This document shows, in pieces, positions 34,055 to 42,335 of a DNA stretch of 64,000 nt. Origin of the DNA: UBA2421 sp002343075 (GTDB taxonomy: Bacteria > Planctomycetota > Phycisphaerae > Tepidisphaerales > Tepidisphaeraceae); contig CALJLN010000022.1 of the NCBI GenBank assembly GCA_937982565.1, positions 1 to 64,000 on the forward strand, given 5' to 3'. Under the pieces are notes generated by a model, which was given only the letters and a program-made list of their open reading frames with translations, had not been told where the DNA came from and did no database searches. Each line of letters starts with the position of its first letter. The stretch's first letter is position 1. Made by a program: the position numbers and the translations under genes.

Positions 34055-36418
34055 ATGCCTGGAATACGAAGTTTTTGCCAGCCCGGTGCAGGGTTGGCAG
34101 TCGGCTCGATACTCATCATAACGTCGGTAGCAGGTGCCCAATCAGCATTTCCCGGGGCGGACGGCGCAGCGCGCAACGTCACCGGCGGCCGCGGGGGCAT
34201 TGTTTATCATGTGACGAAGCTTAACTCGGCAATTGACGACCCCCAGCGGAACGATCCCGGCACAATCCGGTACGGCCTGAACAGTGCCAACTTCCCCGCG
34301 GGCGTGCCGCGCACCATCGTTTTTGACGTCGGGGGCGTGTTTCATCTGGGCCGTCTGCCACAACCAGCAAACAACTGGAACCCCAACGGTAACGGCTGGG
34401 ACGCGCAATCTCGACTCACCATTGGCGGAGCCAATGTCACCCTCGCCGGCCAGACCGCGCCGGGCGCCGGCGTCATTTTCATGGGCGGCGGACTGAAACC
34501 GCAGGGCGATAACAACATTATCCGCAACATCACCGTCGCCTCCGGCTACGGCCTGCAGGGATGGTGGAGCCCCGGCAACCCCATGCGCGACGCGCCCGGC
34601 ACGCCCGGCGCAGGCACGGATGCATCGCAGTGGTTTCCCGATAACACAGTCTATGACGCAATGGACATCGCTGGCACCAACATCATGATCGATCACGTCA
34701 GTACGCTTTTTGCGACGGACGAAGTGATCTCGATGAACGAGGTGGCCAACAACATCACTGTGCAGTACAGCAACATCTCGCAGGGGCTGAACTATCCGCA
34801 GTGGGATGCCGAGGGCGGCGGGCTGACGGGCCATGCATTTGCATCGCTCCTCACGGCAGGCTCGACAACAACGCCGGCGGCCATCAGCTTTCATCACAAT
34901 CTCTACGCCCACCACAAGGGCCGACTGCCACAACTTGGAACAATTACTGGAAGCCAGGGCGCCTTCTACGATTTTCGTAACAATGTCTTCTATAACTGGC
35001 TCGGAACGGCAGGCAATAAGAGCGGCAACACGTCGCTCAACCTCGTCAACAACTTTTATCTGGCCGGCAATGGCGGCGATAGCCCGATCGGCGGGACCAA
35101 CCCGGGCCTGACCACGGCCAACGGCGGCACGGGTGTGCTCGCCGGGAGCACCACGGTCCATCGAACTGGCAACCTGCTCGACAGCAACCGCGATGGCGAC
35201 GCCAACGACGGTGCCGCACTCGCCGCTGGCGGTGCCGCCAACCCGCTTTGGCGGGCGGGTTCGTCGACCTACTCCGGTGTGACCGACACCGCCCATGCCG
35301 CCTACGATCGTGTGTTGAACTACATGGGCGCAAACTGGTGGCAGCGCGACGCCGTAATCGATTCTCCCGACGAACGCCTCATTCACGAAACGCGCACGGG
35401 AACGGGCAAGATCATGGCCTGGGCTGACGACCCCTGGAACAACGACCCATCGGAAGGTGCCGAGTGGCGCGCACTGCTCAACACGCCCGCAACCTTCCGC
35501 CCCGCCAACTTTGATACTGATCAGGACGGAATGCCCGACTGGTGGGAAGCATCGCTCGGGCTGAATCCAGACGTCGCCAACAACAACGGCGACTTCGATT
35601 CAGATGGCTACACCGATCTTGAAGAATACCTGAACGAGCTTGCGGCCTGGCCCGCGCCCAAGCCGCTGGTGTGGGCAGGCAACGATGGCCGTTATGCCCT
35701 ACAAGACAATTGGGACATTAAGTGGCAGCCGTCGCGCTATGACATCGTGCAGGTGAACGCCGGCACCGCGACCATCGACGCCGTCGGGCAGGCTGCGGGC
35801 GTACTTCAGATTGCCGCCGGCGCGACCGTCCGGCTGGAATCGGGCACGAACCTCACCCAGCGAATCAACGCCGTGGCGAGCAGCGGAAGGCTCGACGTGA
35901 CCAACAATGCGTTGATCATTGACTACGCCGGGCCAACTTCTCTTGCATCCATCGCGGCGCAGATTCAGTCGGCCCGCAACGGCGGCACCTGGGATGGCAG
36001 CGGCATCACCAGCACACTCGCCGATGCATCGCAGTTCACGCTCGGTTTCGGCGAGGCCTCGACTATCCTGGGCTTGCTCCCCGGCCAACTTGGCACGTTC
36101 CGCGGGCAGACTGTGGACGATACGAGCATTCTGATCCTGTTTACGCTGTATGGCGACGCAACCCTCGATCGTTCGGTGAATCTCAATGACTTCACAGCAC
36201 TCGCGGCCAGCTTCGGCGGGGCCGGGTCGTGGGCCAATGGCGATTTTGATGGCAACGGCAGCATCAACCTAGACGATTTTACCGTTCTCGCTGCCAACTT
36301 CGGCCTGACCATGCCCGCCGAGTTATCACGCGGCGCGGTGCCCGAGCCGATTTCGATGATGCTGCCCGCCGCTGCGCTGGCGATGATCACCCGCAGGCGC
36401 GGTCCCAAGCTCTTTTGA
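34055..36418 (+). CDS. Secreted pectate lyase (PL1-like) with EF-hand/dockerin and PEP-CTERM-like tail
   Basis: This encodes 787 residues with GAGGAG as ribosome site. A signal peptide (~1-30, ending SVAGAQS) precedes a beta-helix of the pectate lyase superfamily: FPGADGAARNVTGGRGG, VFDVGGVFHL, NVTLAGQTAPGAGV, IDHVSTLFATDE, ISFHHNLYAHHKGRLPQ. TSP3-like loops DTDQDGMPDWWEASLG and DFDSDGYTDLEEY come at ~489-530. A beta-sandwich region follows, then a type I dockerin-like pair at ~700-755 (GDATLDRSVNLNDFTALA, DFDGNGSINLDDF). The end has VPEPISMMLPAAALAMI plus Arg, a PEP-CTERM-like anchor. It cleaves polygalacturonate by beta-elimination outside the cell. Confidence 0.92.
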   Translation: MPGIRSFCQPGAGLAVGSILIITSVAGAQSAFPGADGAARNVTGGRGGIVYHVTKLNSAIDDPQRNDPGTIRYGLNSANFPAGVPRTIVFDVGGVFHLGRLPQPANNWNPNGNGWDAQSRLTIGGANVTLAGQTAPGAGVIFMGGGLKPQGDNNIIRNITVASGYGLQGWWSPGNPMRDAPGTPGAGTDASQWFPDNTVYDAMDIAGTNIMIDHVSTLFATDEVISMNEVANNITVQYSNISQGLNYPQWDAEGGGLTGHAFASLLTAGSTTTPAAISFHHNLYAHHKGRLPQLGTITGSQGAFYDFRNNVFYNWLGTAGNKSGNTSLNLVNNFYLAGNGGDSPIGGTNPGLTTANGGTGVLAGSTTVHRTGNLLDSNRDGDANDGAALAAGGAANPLWRAGSSTYSGVTDTAHAAYDRVLNYMGANWWQRDAVIDSPDERLIHETRTGTGKIMAWADDPWNNDPSEGAEWRALLNTPATFRPANFDTDQDGMPDWWEASLGLNPDVANNNGDFDSDGYTDLEEYLNELAAWPAPKPLVWAGNDGRYALQDNWDIKWQPSRYDIVQVNAGTATIDAVGQAAGVLQIAAGATVRLESGTNLTQRINAVASSGRLDVTNNALIIDYAGPTSLASIAAQIQSARNGGTWDGSGITSTLADASQFTLGFGEASTILGLLPGQLGTFRGQTVDDTSILILFTLYGDATLDRSVNLNDFTALAASFGGAGSWANGDFDGNGSINLDDFTVLAANFGLTMPAELSRGAVPEPISMMLPAAALAMITRRRGPKLF

Positions 36419-36431
36419 AGGAAAACCCTCG

Positions 36432-37448
36432 ATGCTGAATCTCTCCGCGCGGTCGATCGTTATGCTGGCAATGGTGATGTGCTGCAGCAACTTCGCGCTG
36501 GCACAGGAGCGACGGCGGGTTGTAGTCGCTGCCGACGGATCGGGTGACTTTACTGACGTTCAGTCGGCGGTGGATTCACTCGCTTCCGACGCCGAACCAG
36601 CCATCCTTCTGATCAAGCCCGGCACTTACAAGCAAATTCTGCGCATCGGCAAAAACGCCCCGCCGCTGCATTTCATCGGCGGCGGGAAGGACCCGAGCGA
36701 AACCGTGCTCACGTTTGACATGTATGCCAACAGCATCATCCCACCAGCCACGCAACCCGTCGGCACCAGCGGCAGTTCGAGCACGGTCATCGATTCCAAA
36801 GACTTCATCGCTGAAAACCTGACATTTGAAAACAACGCGGGTCAGGCGGCGCAGGCGGTGGCCATCAAGGTAATGAACGACCGCCACATCTTCCGCAACT
36901 GCCGTTTCATCGGCTGGCAGGACACGCTTTGCGCCGATTCGGGCCGGCAGTATTACTTTAACTGTTACATCGAAGGCCGGGTCGATTTCATCTTCGGCGG
37001 AGCGACGGCGGTGTTTGATCGGTGCACCATCCATAGCATCAACGGCGGGTACATCACCGCGGCCCGCACCAAGCCCCATCTGCCATTTGGCTATGTGTTT
37101 CTCGATTGCACCCTCACCGGCGAAGGCGAGCCGGCATTCCTTGGCCGCCCCTGGCAATGGGACCGCGGCAGCAATGCGTCGGTCACGTTCATCCGAACCA
37201 GGATGGGCGATCACATCCGGCCCGAAGGCTGGAACCCGTGGCACCTGAAAGACAAGCAAAACACCGACCCCGCATCAGTCACACGGTATGCCGAGTTTGG
37301 CTCGATGAATCTACGGGGCGACCGGCTTGACGTCAGTAAGCGCGTGGATTGGTCAAGACAGTTAACCGCCGAAGAAGCGGCGGCGATCACCATTCCCAGC
37401 GTGCTGGCGGGTGACGACGGGTGGGACCCCACGGCCACGCCCAGGTAA
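36432..37448 (+). CDS. Pectinesterase (CE8)
   Basis: This encodes 338 residues, 13 bp after the pectate lyase gene. Signal peptide MLNLSARSIVMLAMVMCCSN leads to cleavage after FALA. CE8 motifs are in order: VAADGSGDFTDVQSAVDS, GWQDTLCADSGRQYYFNCYI (catalytic Asp), GRVDFIFGGATAVFDRC (catalytic Asp/Arg region) and FLGRPWQWDRGSNASVTF. It demethylates homogalacturonan so that lyases and polygalacturonases can act. It is the last of the secreted pectin enzymes here. Confidence 0.93.
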   Translation: MLNLSARSIVMLAMVMCCSNFALAQERRRVVVAADGSGDFTDVQSAVDSLASDAEPAILLIKPGTYKQILRIGKNAPPLHFIGGGKDPSETVLTFDMYANSIIPPATQPVGTSGSSSTVIDSKDFIAENLTFENNAGQAAQAVAIKVMNDRHIFRNCRFIGWQDTLCADSGRQYYFNCYIEGRVDFIFGGATAVFDRCTIHSINGGYITAARTKPHLPFGYVFLDCTLTGEGEPAFLGRPWQWDRGSNASVTFIRTRMGDHIRPEGWNPWHLKDKQNTDPASVTRYAEFGSMNLRGDRLDVSKRVDWSRQLTAEEAAAITIPSVLAGDDGWDPTATPR

Positions 37449-37455
37449 TCGGTTA

Positions 37456-38712
37456 CTACTCCACGCGAATCGCCCGCGCGTCGGCAGCCGCCGCGGGAGA
37501 AATGCCCAGGAGTTTTGCAACCGTTGCATGCCATTGGGTGTTGTCAATGCGTCCAAGGTCTTTCCGGCGAAGGGGCCGGTCGTAGCGCCAGATGATGGAC
37601 GCGCCGAGCATCGCCTTTGTTTCCCGAACGTCGTATCCGTGAGCGCCAAGCGGCGAGGTGGTTACTGGCATCGTGGTCGCGACGCGCTGCGATGTGAAAA
37701 GATATCCCGGCGCCAGCGCGATGACGATCTCTCCGCATCGATCCGGGTCGGCCATGTTCACGCCGGCCGGCTGCTCGGTCTTTCGCCACGCGCGGACAAA
37801 CGAATACTGGCGCAGTTTTTCCAGAACGGCCTGCATGCGCGCTGCTCTGTCGGTTTCGTCAAGTTGATTGAAATAAAGCATGCGCACGTTTCCCCCGGGC
37901 GACACGGTGACGTCTTTGAGCAGATCGGCGCCAAGCAATCGATCGAAGCTGACAAGCGTGTGCAGCCGTTCCATACCGTGGTCGGTCGTGACGATGAAGA
38001 AGAGTTGATCCCGTGGCGCGCGGGTCGCCTCAAACCAGTTAATCATCTCATGTTGAAGTGAATCGAGTTGGCGATCAACCGTCCGAAGTGCCTCATCCAC
38101 CTCAGGCGCATCGGGGCCGAACCGATGTCCGGCAGAATCAACGGCGCTGAAGTAGAGGATAATCAGCCGCAACGGGTCGTTCCCAGCGGCTTCCGTTGCA
38201 GAATCGGCGCGGATTGTCGCCAGCGTATCATCGAGTCGCCGCTGGTCATCGCGGGCGCGGTCAAACGACGGCGGCGCGTAGTCTGCGGCGAGGGGGCCGG
38301 TTTGGCGCTGGCCTACCGGCCAGTCGGCAACGATCGACCGAACACCCTGCCTCTTCGCGGTCTCCCAGATTGATTCGGATTTGAGCAACCGAATGTCGTC
38401 GGGCATGTTATAGCGTTCCCCCGCAGCCGGGCTGAAAAATGTGTTGGCGATAATTCCGTGAGCGCCGGGCATCACGCCTGTGGTTTGCGATACATGATTG
38501 GGGAATGTGAGCGTCGGAAACACCGGAACAACCTCGCGGCTGATCGCTCCCTCGGCAGCGAGCCGAGCGAGCAGCGGCGGTGACGCGCGATCGATATAAT
38601 CGTGCCTCAGCCCGTCGATGCTGATCCAGACAACCGTTGTCTTGCCCCGCTGGGCACAGCCGAGGCTCAAGACGCCCGCCAACATGACATACACAGCAGC
38701 TCTCAGCTTCAC
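37456..38712 (-). CDS. Lipoprotein of the type I phosphodiesterase / nucleotide pyrophosphatase superfamily
   Basis: This encodes 418 residues. Lipoprotein signal MKLRAAVYVMLAGVLSLGCA has lipobox SLGC. Then VVWISIDGLRHDYIDRA (metal Asp), FPTLTFPNHVSQTTGVMPG (nucleophile Thr), GQRQTGPLAADY and FIVTTDHGMERL (metal Asp-His) identify the alkaline-phosphatase-superfamily ENPP-like fold. Substrate is unknown; family members hydrolyse phosphodiesters or nucleotide pyrophosphates. It overlaps the ABC ATPase gene by 4 bp, so it belongs to that operon rather than to the convergent pectinesterase. Confidence 0.87.
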   Translation of the reverse strand: MKLRAAVYVMLAGVLSLGCAQRGKTTVVWISIDGLRHDYIDRASPPLLARLAAEGAISREVVPVFPTLTFPNHVSQTTGVMPGAHGIIANTFFSPAAGERYNMPDDIRLLKSESIWETAKRQGVRSIVADWPVGQRQTGPLAADYAPPSFDRARDDQRRLDDTLATIRADSATEAAGNDPLRLIILYFSAVDSAGHRFGPDAPEVDEALRTVDRQLDSLQHEMINWFEATRAPRDQLFFIVTTDHGMERLHTLVSFDRLLGADLLKDVTVSPGGNVRMLYFNQLDETDRAARMQAVLEKLRQYSFVRAWRKTEQPAGVNMADPDRCGEIVIALAPGYLFTSQRVATTMPVTTSPLGAHGYDVRETKAMLGASIIWRYDRPLRRKDLGRIDNTQWHATVAKLLGISPAAAADARAIRVE

Positions 38713-39482
38713 CGGCTAGCCTGACCTTCACCCCAGCCGGGGCCTTCGATTGACCCTTCGGCAATGTTCAGTTCCTCCCGCCGCGATATCTTGCTCACCT
38801 GCCCATCGCTGACCCAGACAATGCGATCGCTCACGGCGAGCATCTTATGGTCGTGCGTGGCGCTGATGATGGTCACACCCTTCTCTTCATTCAGCCCTCG
38901 CAAGAGTTCAATGATCAGCTTGCCTGTGTTCAGATCGAGGTTGCCGGTGGGTTCGTCGGCAAGGATGATTGATGGGTCGTTGGCAAATGCGCGTGCGATG
39001 GCCACTCGTTGCTGCTGCCCGCCGGACATTTCGCCCGGCTTGTTGAAGATTCGATGGCCAAGCTCGACGCGCTTGAGAATCTCCACGGCTTTGTCTTGCG
39101 CGTCGGCGTCGGTCATGCCGGCAAAAACCATGGGGAGCTTTACATTCTCCAGTGCCGTCATCACTGGAATGAGATTAAAGGTCTGAAAGATATACCCGAT
39201 CTTCCGGCAGCGCATCCACGCAAGCTCGTAACTATCGAGTTGCGCGATATCCACCTCATCGATATACACCTTGCCTTCGCTGGGCTTATCCAGCCCGCCG
39301 ATCATGTTAAACAGCGTGCTCTTACCGCTGCCCGACGGCCCCATGATGGAGATGTACTCGCCGCGGTCGATGGAAATCGTGACACCCTTCAGCGCCTGCA
39401 CAACCTCCCCGCCGACAGAATAGGATCGCTTGACGCCGATGGTGCGGACGGCGTTTTCTGTTATCTGGGCATTAGTAGCCAT
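38709..39482 (-). CDS. ABC transporter ATP-binding protein (LolD/MacB type)
   Basis: This encodes 257 residues from ATG 39482 (MATNAQITEN); upstream ATG codons fall inside a cassette repeat and would add an untypical leader. Walker A GPSGSGKST, Q-loop FQTFNLIPVMTALEN, signature MSGGQQQRVAIARA and Walker B IILADEPTGNLD are all intact. The MacB/LolD subfamily pairs with FtsX-like permeases such as the next gene (39944-40930) and the giant one (44886-49826), which carry no ATPase of their own. No clear ribosome site is visible before its start, maybe because a cassette sits just upstream. Confidence 0.92.
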   Translation of the reverse strand: MATNAQITENAVRTIGVKRSYSVGGEVVQALKGVTISIDRGEYISIMGPSGSGKSTLFNMIGGLDKPSEGKVYIDEVDIAQLDSYELAWMRCRKIGYIFQTFNLIPVMTALENVKLPMVFAGMTDADAQDKAVEILKRVELGHRIFNKPGEMSGGQQQRVAIARAFANDPSIILADEPTGNLDLNTGKLIIELLRGLNEEKGVTIISATHDHKMLAVSDRIVWVSDGQVSKISRREELNIAEGSIEGPGWGEGQASR

Positions 39483-39498
39483 GATGATCAACGATGAA

Positions 39499-39521
39499 TG
39501 ATGAGTGATGAATGATGAGAC
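39499..39521. repeat. Left terminal inverted repeat of the four-helix-bundle cassette
   Basis: A 23-bp sequence built of TGATGA/GTGATGA units is the exact reverse complement of 39891-39913. Together they bracket the S23-type gene remnant. Confidence 0.8.
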
Positions 39522-39535
39522 AGAACGAGCGCCCG

Positions 39536-39907
39536 TCAAACTCTGCTGCGCTTGGCTGTTCGCACCGAACTCACAAAGATGGCCATCAACTCGTTTGCCT
39601 CCTTGAGTAGCGGCGATAGCCGCTGGGGTTTCACAATGTTCGCTTCAATCAACAATTCAATCCAGTATATCGTTTCATCCAACTCTTGAGCGGCAGATTC
39701 AAGCTAGCTGATAAACTCAGCTTGTGATCTCGCTCTACATGCCTCGCGATACTGAGCGCCAACGGACATTCCACTGCGAAGCAACTGCCGCCCATTCACC
39801 TCTTCAGTACCACGCCGTGGCAAGACAGCCACAAGGCGAATCACGCGAAGCGCAAACTGCTTTGTTCGCGCCTTCAAATCAGTGTGGCTTGTCTCATCAT
39901 TCATCAC
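39536..39907 (-). pseudogene. Four-helix-bundle (S23 / TIGR02436-type) protein gene interrupted by one amber codon
   Basis: Reading from ATG 39907 the frame gives a coherent ~123-residue protein: RTKQFALRVIRLVAVLPRRG, GRQLLRSGMSVGAQYREACR, ARSQAEFIS, then TAG at 39704-39706, then LESAAQELDETIYWIELLIE, RLSPLLKEANELMAIF and a TGA at 39536. The stop replaces the position where relatives usually have Lys (AEFIS-K-L), so one base change from AAG explains it. Family members are small four-helix proteins known from intervening sequences in 23S rRNA and as free-standing cassettes. The gene starts inside the right inverted repeat. It could be a pseudogene or be read through. Confidence 0.82.
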
Positions 39908-39913
39908 TCATCA
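39891..39913. repeat. Right terminal inverted repeat of the four-helix-bundle cassette
   Basis: This is the reverse complement of 39499-39521. It contains the start region of the four-helix-bundle gene; the following bases up to 39924 continue the same CATCACT-type short repetition. Confidence 0.8.
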
Positions 39914-39943
39914 CTCATCATTTACAGCCAATCGTGCAAGGTG

Positions 39944-40930
39944 TCACACCTCAACCCGCATCGCCGCGATCGGCTGCATGCGTGCTGCCTGCCATGCGGG
40001 GTACAACGCCCCGCCGACAGTCAGCAACACGCCCACCGCGAAGCAGATGAGCGCGACAATACCCAGTTCGCCCCAGGGCACATTGGCCCACGCGAATGAG
40101 CCATAACTCCAGACCGCCGCTGCGATGCTCAGCACAAGGCCGATAATGACCCCTGCAATCGTCCCAGCGCCGCCTTGAAACAGGCTCTCGATCAGGAAAA
40201 GCTTGACGATAAACCCGTCGAGCGCGCCCAGGCACTTCATCGTGCCGATCTCGCGAAATCGTTCTGTCACGCTCATCAGCATGGCATTGAGAATGCCTAC
40301 GAAGGCCACCAGCAGCGCCAGTCCGATCACCCACCATGTCTGCGTCCGGGCCTGTTCCACCTCCGCCGCCGTGGTGGGTACGCCGGCCGCCTGAAACTTG
40401 CCGGAAAGGACTTCGGGCGCGGCGACCTGATCGCGCACGGCACGCAACAGCCTCGCCTCGCGTAACCACGCCCCAAAAGCCTCTTGCGCTCCCGCAGACT
40501 GCGGGAGCGCCTTCGACAACTCGGCCACGCCGGCGGGCAGGGTTCCGAGTTCGTCCTTGATCTGGTTTAGCCCCTTGCCAAAACGCACTTCAATGGAAAT
40601 GGGTTTATCAAGCGGCGCGCCAGGATCGCCGACCGCCGCCTGCAGGCGCCGCGCCTGCTCTCGCACGGACTCTTCCCGCTCGGTTCTCTCGGCAACGAGT
40701 TGCCGAAACTGTGCCGACGACTCGAAATCGGTCTTCCATTTGCGTAACGATTTTACAAAGGCCTCGCCGGCAAGAATGGAGAGCAGAAACGCAATGGCCA
40801 GTGCGATGCTGCTTGTCACCACCAAACTGCGGCTGAGGCGCAGGCGGATACTTTTCCAGGCGATTTCGATTGCCTTGGAAATCGGCAGGCGAATCTGCCT
40901 CTGAATTGGGTTGGTTGGGCCTTTGCTCAT
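39944..40930 (-). CDS. FtsX-like ABC transporter permease
   Basis: This encodes 328 residues. An N-terminal helix (~33-55: SLVVTSSIALAIAFLLSILA), a large periplasmic region (~60-195), then three helices (~200-220, ~250-285, ~295-320) give the MacB/FtsX permease topology. The cytoplasmic signature RFREIGTMKCLGALDGFIVK precedes the helices. It lacks an ATPase and pairs with the ATPase gene at 38709-39482, from which it is now separated by the four-helix cassette. Probably exports or extracts a lipid-linked or peptide substrate; unknown. Confidence 0.87.
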   Translation of the reverse strand: MSKGPTNPIQRQIRLPISKAIEIAWKSIRLRLSRSLVVTSSIALAIAFLLSILAGEAFVKSLRKWKTDFESSAQFRQLVAERTEREESVREQARRLQAAVGDPGAPLDKPISIEVRFGKGLNQIKDELGTLPAGVAELSKALPQSAGAQEAFGAWLREARLLRAVRDQVAAPEVLSGKFQAAGVPTTAAEVEQARTQTWWVIGLALLVAFVGILNAMLMSVTERFREIGTMKCLGALDGFIVKLFLIESLFQGGAGTIAGVIIGLVLSIAAAVWSYGSFAWANVPWGELGIVALICFAVGVLLTVGGALYPAWQAARMQPIAAMRVEV

Positions 40931-40965
40931 TCGCCAGTCATGTCGCCGCCGTCAGTGGGCCGCTG

Positions 40966-41343
40966 TTAATGCTTCGCCGAATCGTCAACCTCCATGCCAA
41001 TCAGGCCCTTCTTTGCAAGCGTCTGAAGGAATGCCAGCGAGGATACCTCGGCTTCGCGCAGATTCAGGTCATACTTCTTTGATAACTTGTGAATGATCTG
41101 TTTCACGCTTGTCCTTCCGTCGCAGCAATTCCATACAAAAAGGCCAATCTCGTCGAGTTCAAAAGACTTCAGCGCGCCTTCAGGAATTCGAAACAGCCAT
41201 CCCCCCCACCGCGGGGGGCGCATGGGGGCTTTGAGCTTCGCACCGCCGGTTTCGAGCGGCTCGAGCTTCGCCTGAGGCAGCCGAACTGGGCGCGCCGACA
41301 GGGCCTGCTGGTGCGAGAGGCTGGGCTGGCGCTTTAGCATCAT
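40966..41343 (-). CDS. PqqD-family protein
   Basis: This encodes 125 residues. After a ~45-residue basic, Pro-rich N-terminus, the C-terminal ~75 residues form a PqqD-type winged helix: ALKSFELDEIGLFVWNCCDG, then TSVKQIIHKLSKKYDLNLRE and FLQTLAKKGLIG. PqqD domains bind peptide precursors in PQQ and other RiPP pathways, but stand-alone copies occur in many non-RiPP settings. No PqqA-like precursor, radical SAM enzyme or other PQQ gene is nearby. The start overlaps the preceding gene's stop (41340), so the two are translationally coupled. Confidence 0.75.
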   Translation of the reverse strand: MMLKRQPSLSHQQALSARPVRLPQAKLEPLETGGAKLKAPMRPPRWGGWLFRIPEGALKSFELDEIGLFVWNCCDGRTSVKQIIHKLSKKYDLNLREAEVSSLAFLQTLAKKGLIGMEVDDSAKH

Positions 41344-42272
41344 TCTCCCACACGCGGCGGTGTCGCCCAGCCGACCGAGCGCGCTAGTTGTTGCAGCACG
41401 TCATCATTTTCGGCCTGAAGCAGAATGATCCGATTTCGGGCGGCATCGTGCAATCCGCATACAGCAATCTGCACCGGCAAAGCCCGATGCAAAAATGCCC
41501 GGCGGCGGCGCGCGAGTGTTTGTCTACAGCCGTGTTCAAACCCTTCCAGACGCAAGCGAGTCACTGCACCGGATCGATAGAGCCTCGAATGCCCGGCCAC
41601 CTCCGCAGCGAGCCATTTTTCCAGAGGCTGGCGCGCCAGCGCCAGCGTTGCGGGGCCGATCTGCCTGACGCTGATTCGCCGCCGCCTCGATTCAGTGAAA
41701 CTCAGCCTCAGATCGCCGGCGCTCAGATGATGCGAGTGCAGCATCAACCCCGCGGGCACTTCGCAACTCAAGTCCAGCACAGCCCATCGCTGCGACCCCC
41801 CGCCGGTCTGTTCGGCGAGCGTGGGAAGCAAATCGTGGGCCAGAACTCCGTCGCGCGTCTTTGCCTGGTAGGAAAGCTGGACGAGCCGACGAGACACATC
41901 GCTCAGTCCGATCCAGACATCGCGAGCGGGTGGTTCGGGGTCTACGAAGAGGGATTGCGAAGTAAACCCACCCGCCGCTGCGGTTGCAGGATTCGCAGCG
42001 CGGGCTGCAAGCTCGCCGACTTCTTCCCGCATCGCAGCATTCACGATCTCTGTTCCCGATCGTTTCGATTTTGGGGCGGTTGCCCACCGAAGACCGAGCC
42101 TTGCCGATTCCAAGTCGGCCAGCAAAATCATCCCGGCCCTGAAATCCCCCTCGATCTTCACTGCATTCCACAGCCGGGGCACGCTCAGCTCTAAACCCTG
42201 CCACGCAAGCACCTGTCGACCCGAATCGGGCGACCGATGGCGAACAGAACTCTGGCGGTCGATCGTCTTCAT
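41340..42272 (-). CDS. Unknown protein coupled to PqqD-like gene
   Basis: This encodes 310 residues with no recognised motif. It has a basic start, WQGLELSVPRLWNAVKIEGD near residue 25, an EEVGELAARAANPATAAAGG stretch, and a beta-rich middle (RWAVLDLSCEVPAGLMLHSH). No signal peptide, membrane helix or catalytic pattern was found. Its 4-bp overlap with the PqqD-like gene and 63-bp gap from the OPT-like gene put it in the operon. Confidence 0.6.
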   Translation of the reverse strand: MKTIDRQSSVRHRSPDSGRQVLAWQGLELSVPRLWNAVKIEGDFRAGMILLADLESARLGLRWATAPKSKRSGTEIVNAAMREEVGELAARAANPATAAAGGFTSQSLFVDPEPPARDVWIGLSDVSRRLVQLSYQAKTRDGVLAHDLLPTLAEQTGGGSQRWAVLDLSCEVPAGLMLHSHHLSAGDLRLSFTESRRRRISVRQIGPATLALARQPLEKWLAAEVAGHSRLYRSGAVTRLRLEGFEHGCRQTLARRRRAFLHRALPVQIAVCGLHDAARNRIILLQAENDDVLQQLARSVGWATPPRVGE

Positions 42273-42335
42273 GTATCCATTTTCGCCGAATGCTCGATCA
42301 ACAGAACACCGAATGAGGGGGACGGCAACGAATGC

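Noticed and set aside
34142..35386. 414-residue open frame antisense to the pectate lyase gene
   Set aside because: Shadow frame: low-complexity Val/Ala/Arg composition, no ribosome site, and the sense protein is clear.
39483..39924. Diversity-generating retroelement (the four-helix gene resembles Avd)
   Set aside because: No reverse transcriptase, template repeat or variable repeat is present anywhere in the window.
40966..41343. PQQ biosynthesis locus suggested by the PqqD-like gene
   Set aside because: No PqqA, PqqB, PqqC or PqqE-like gene lies nearby; PqqD folds are widespread outside PQQ synthesis.
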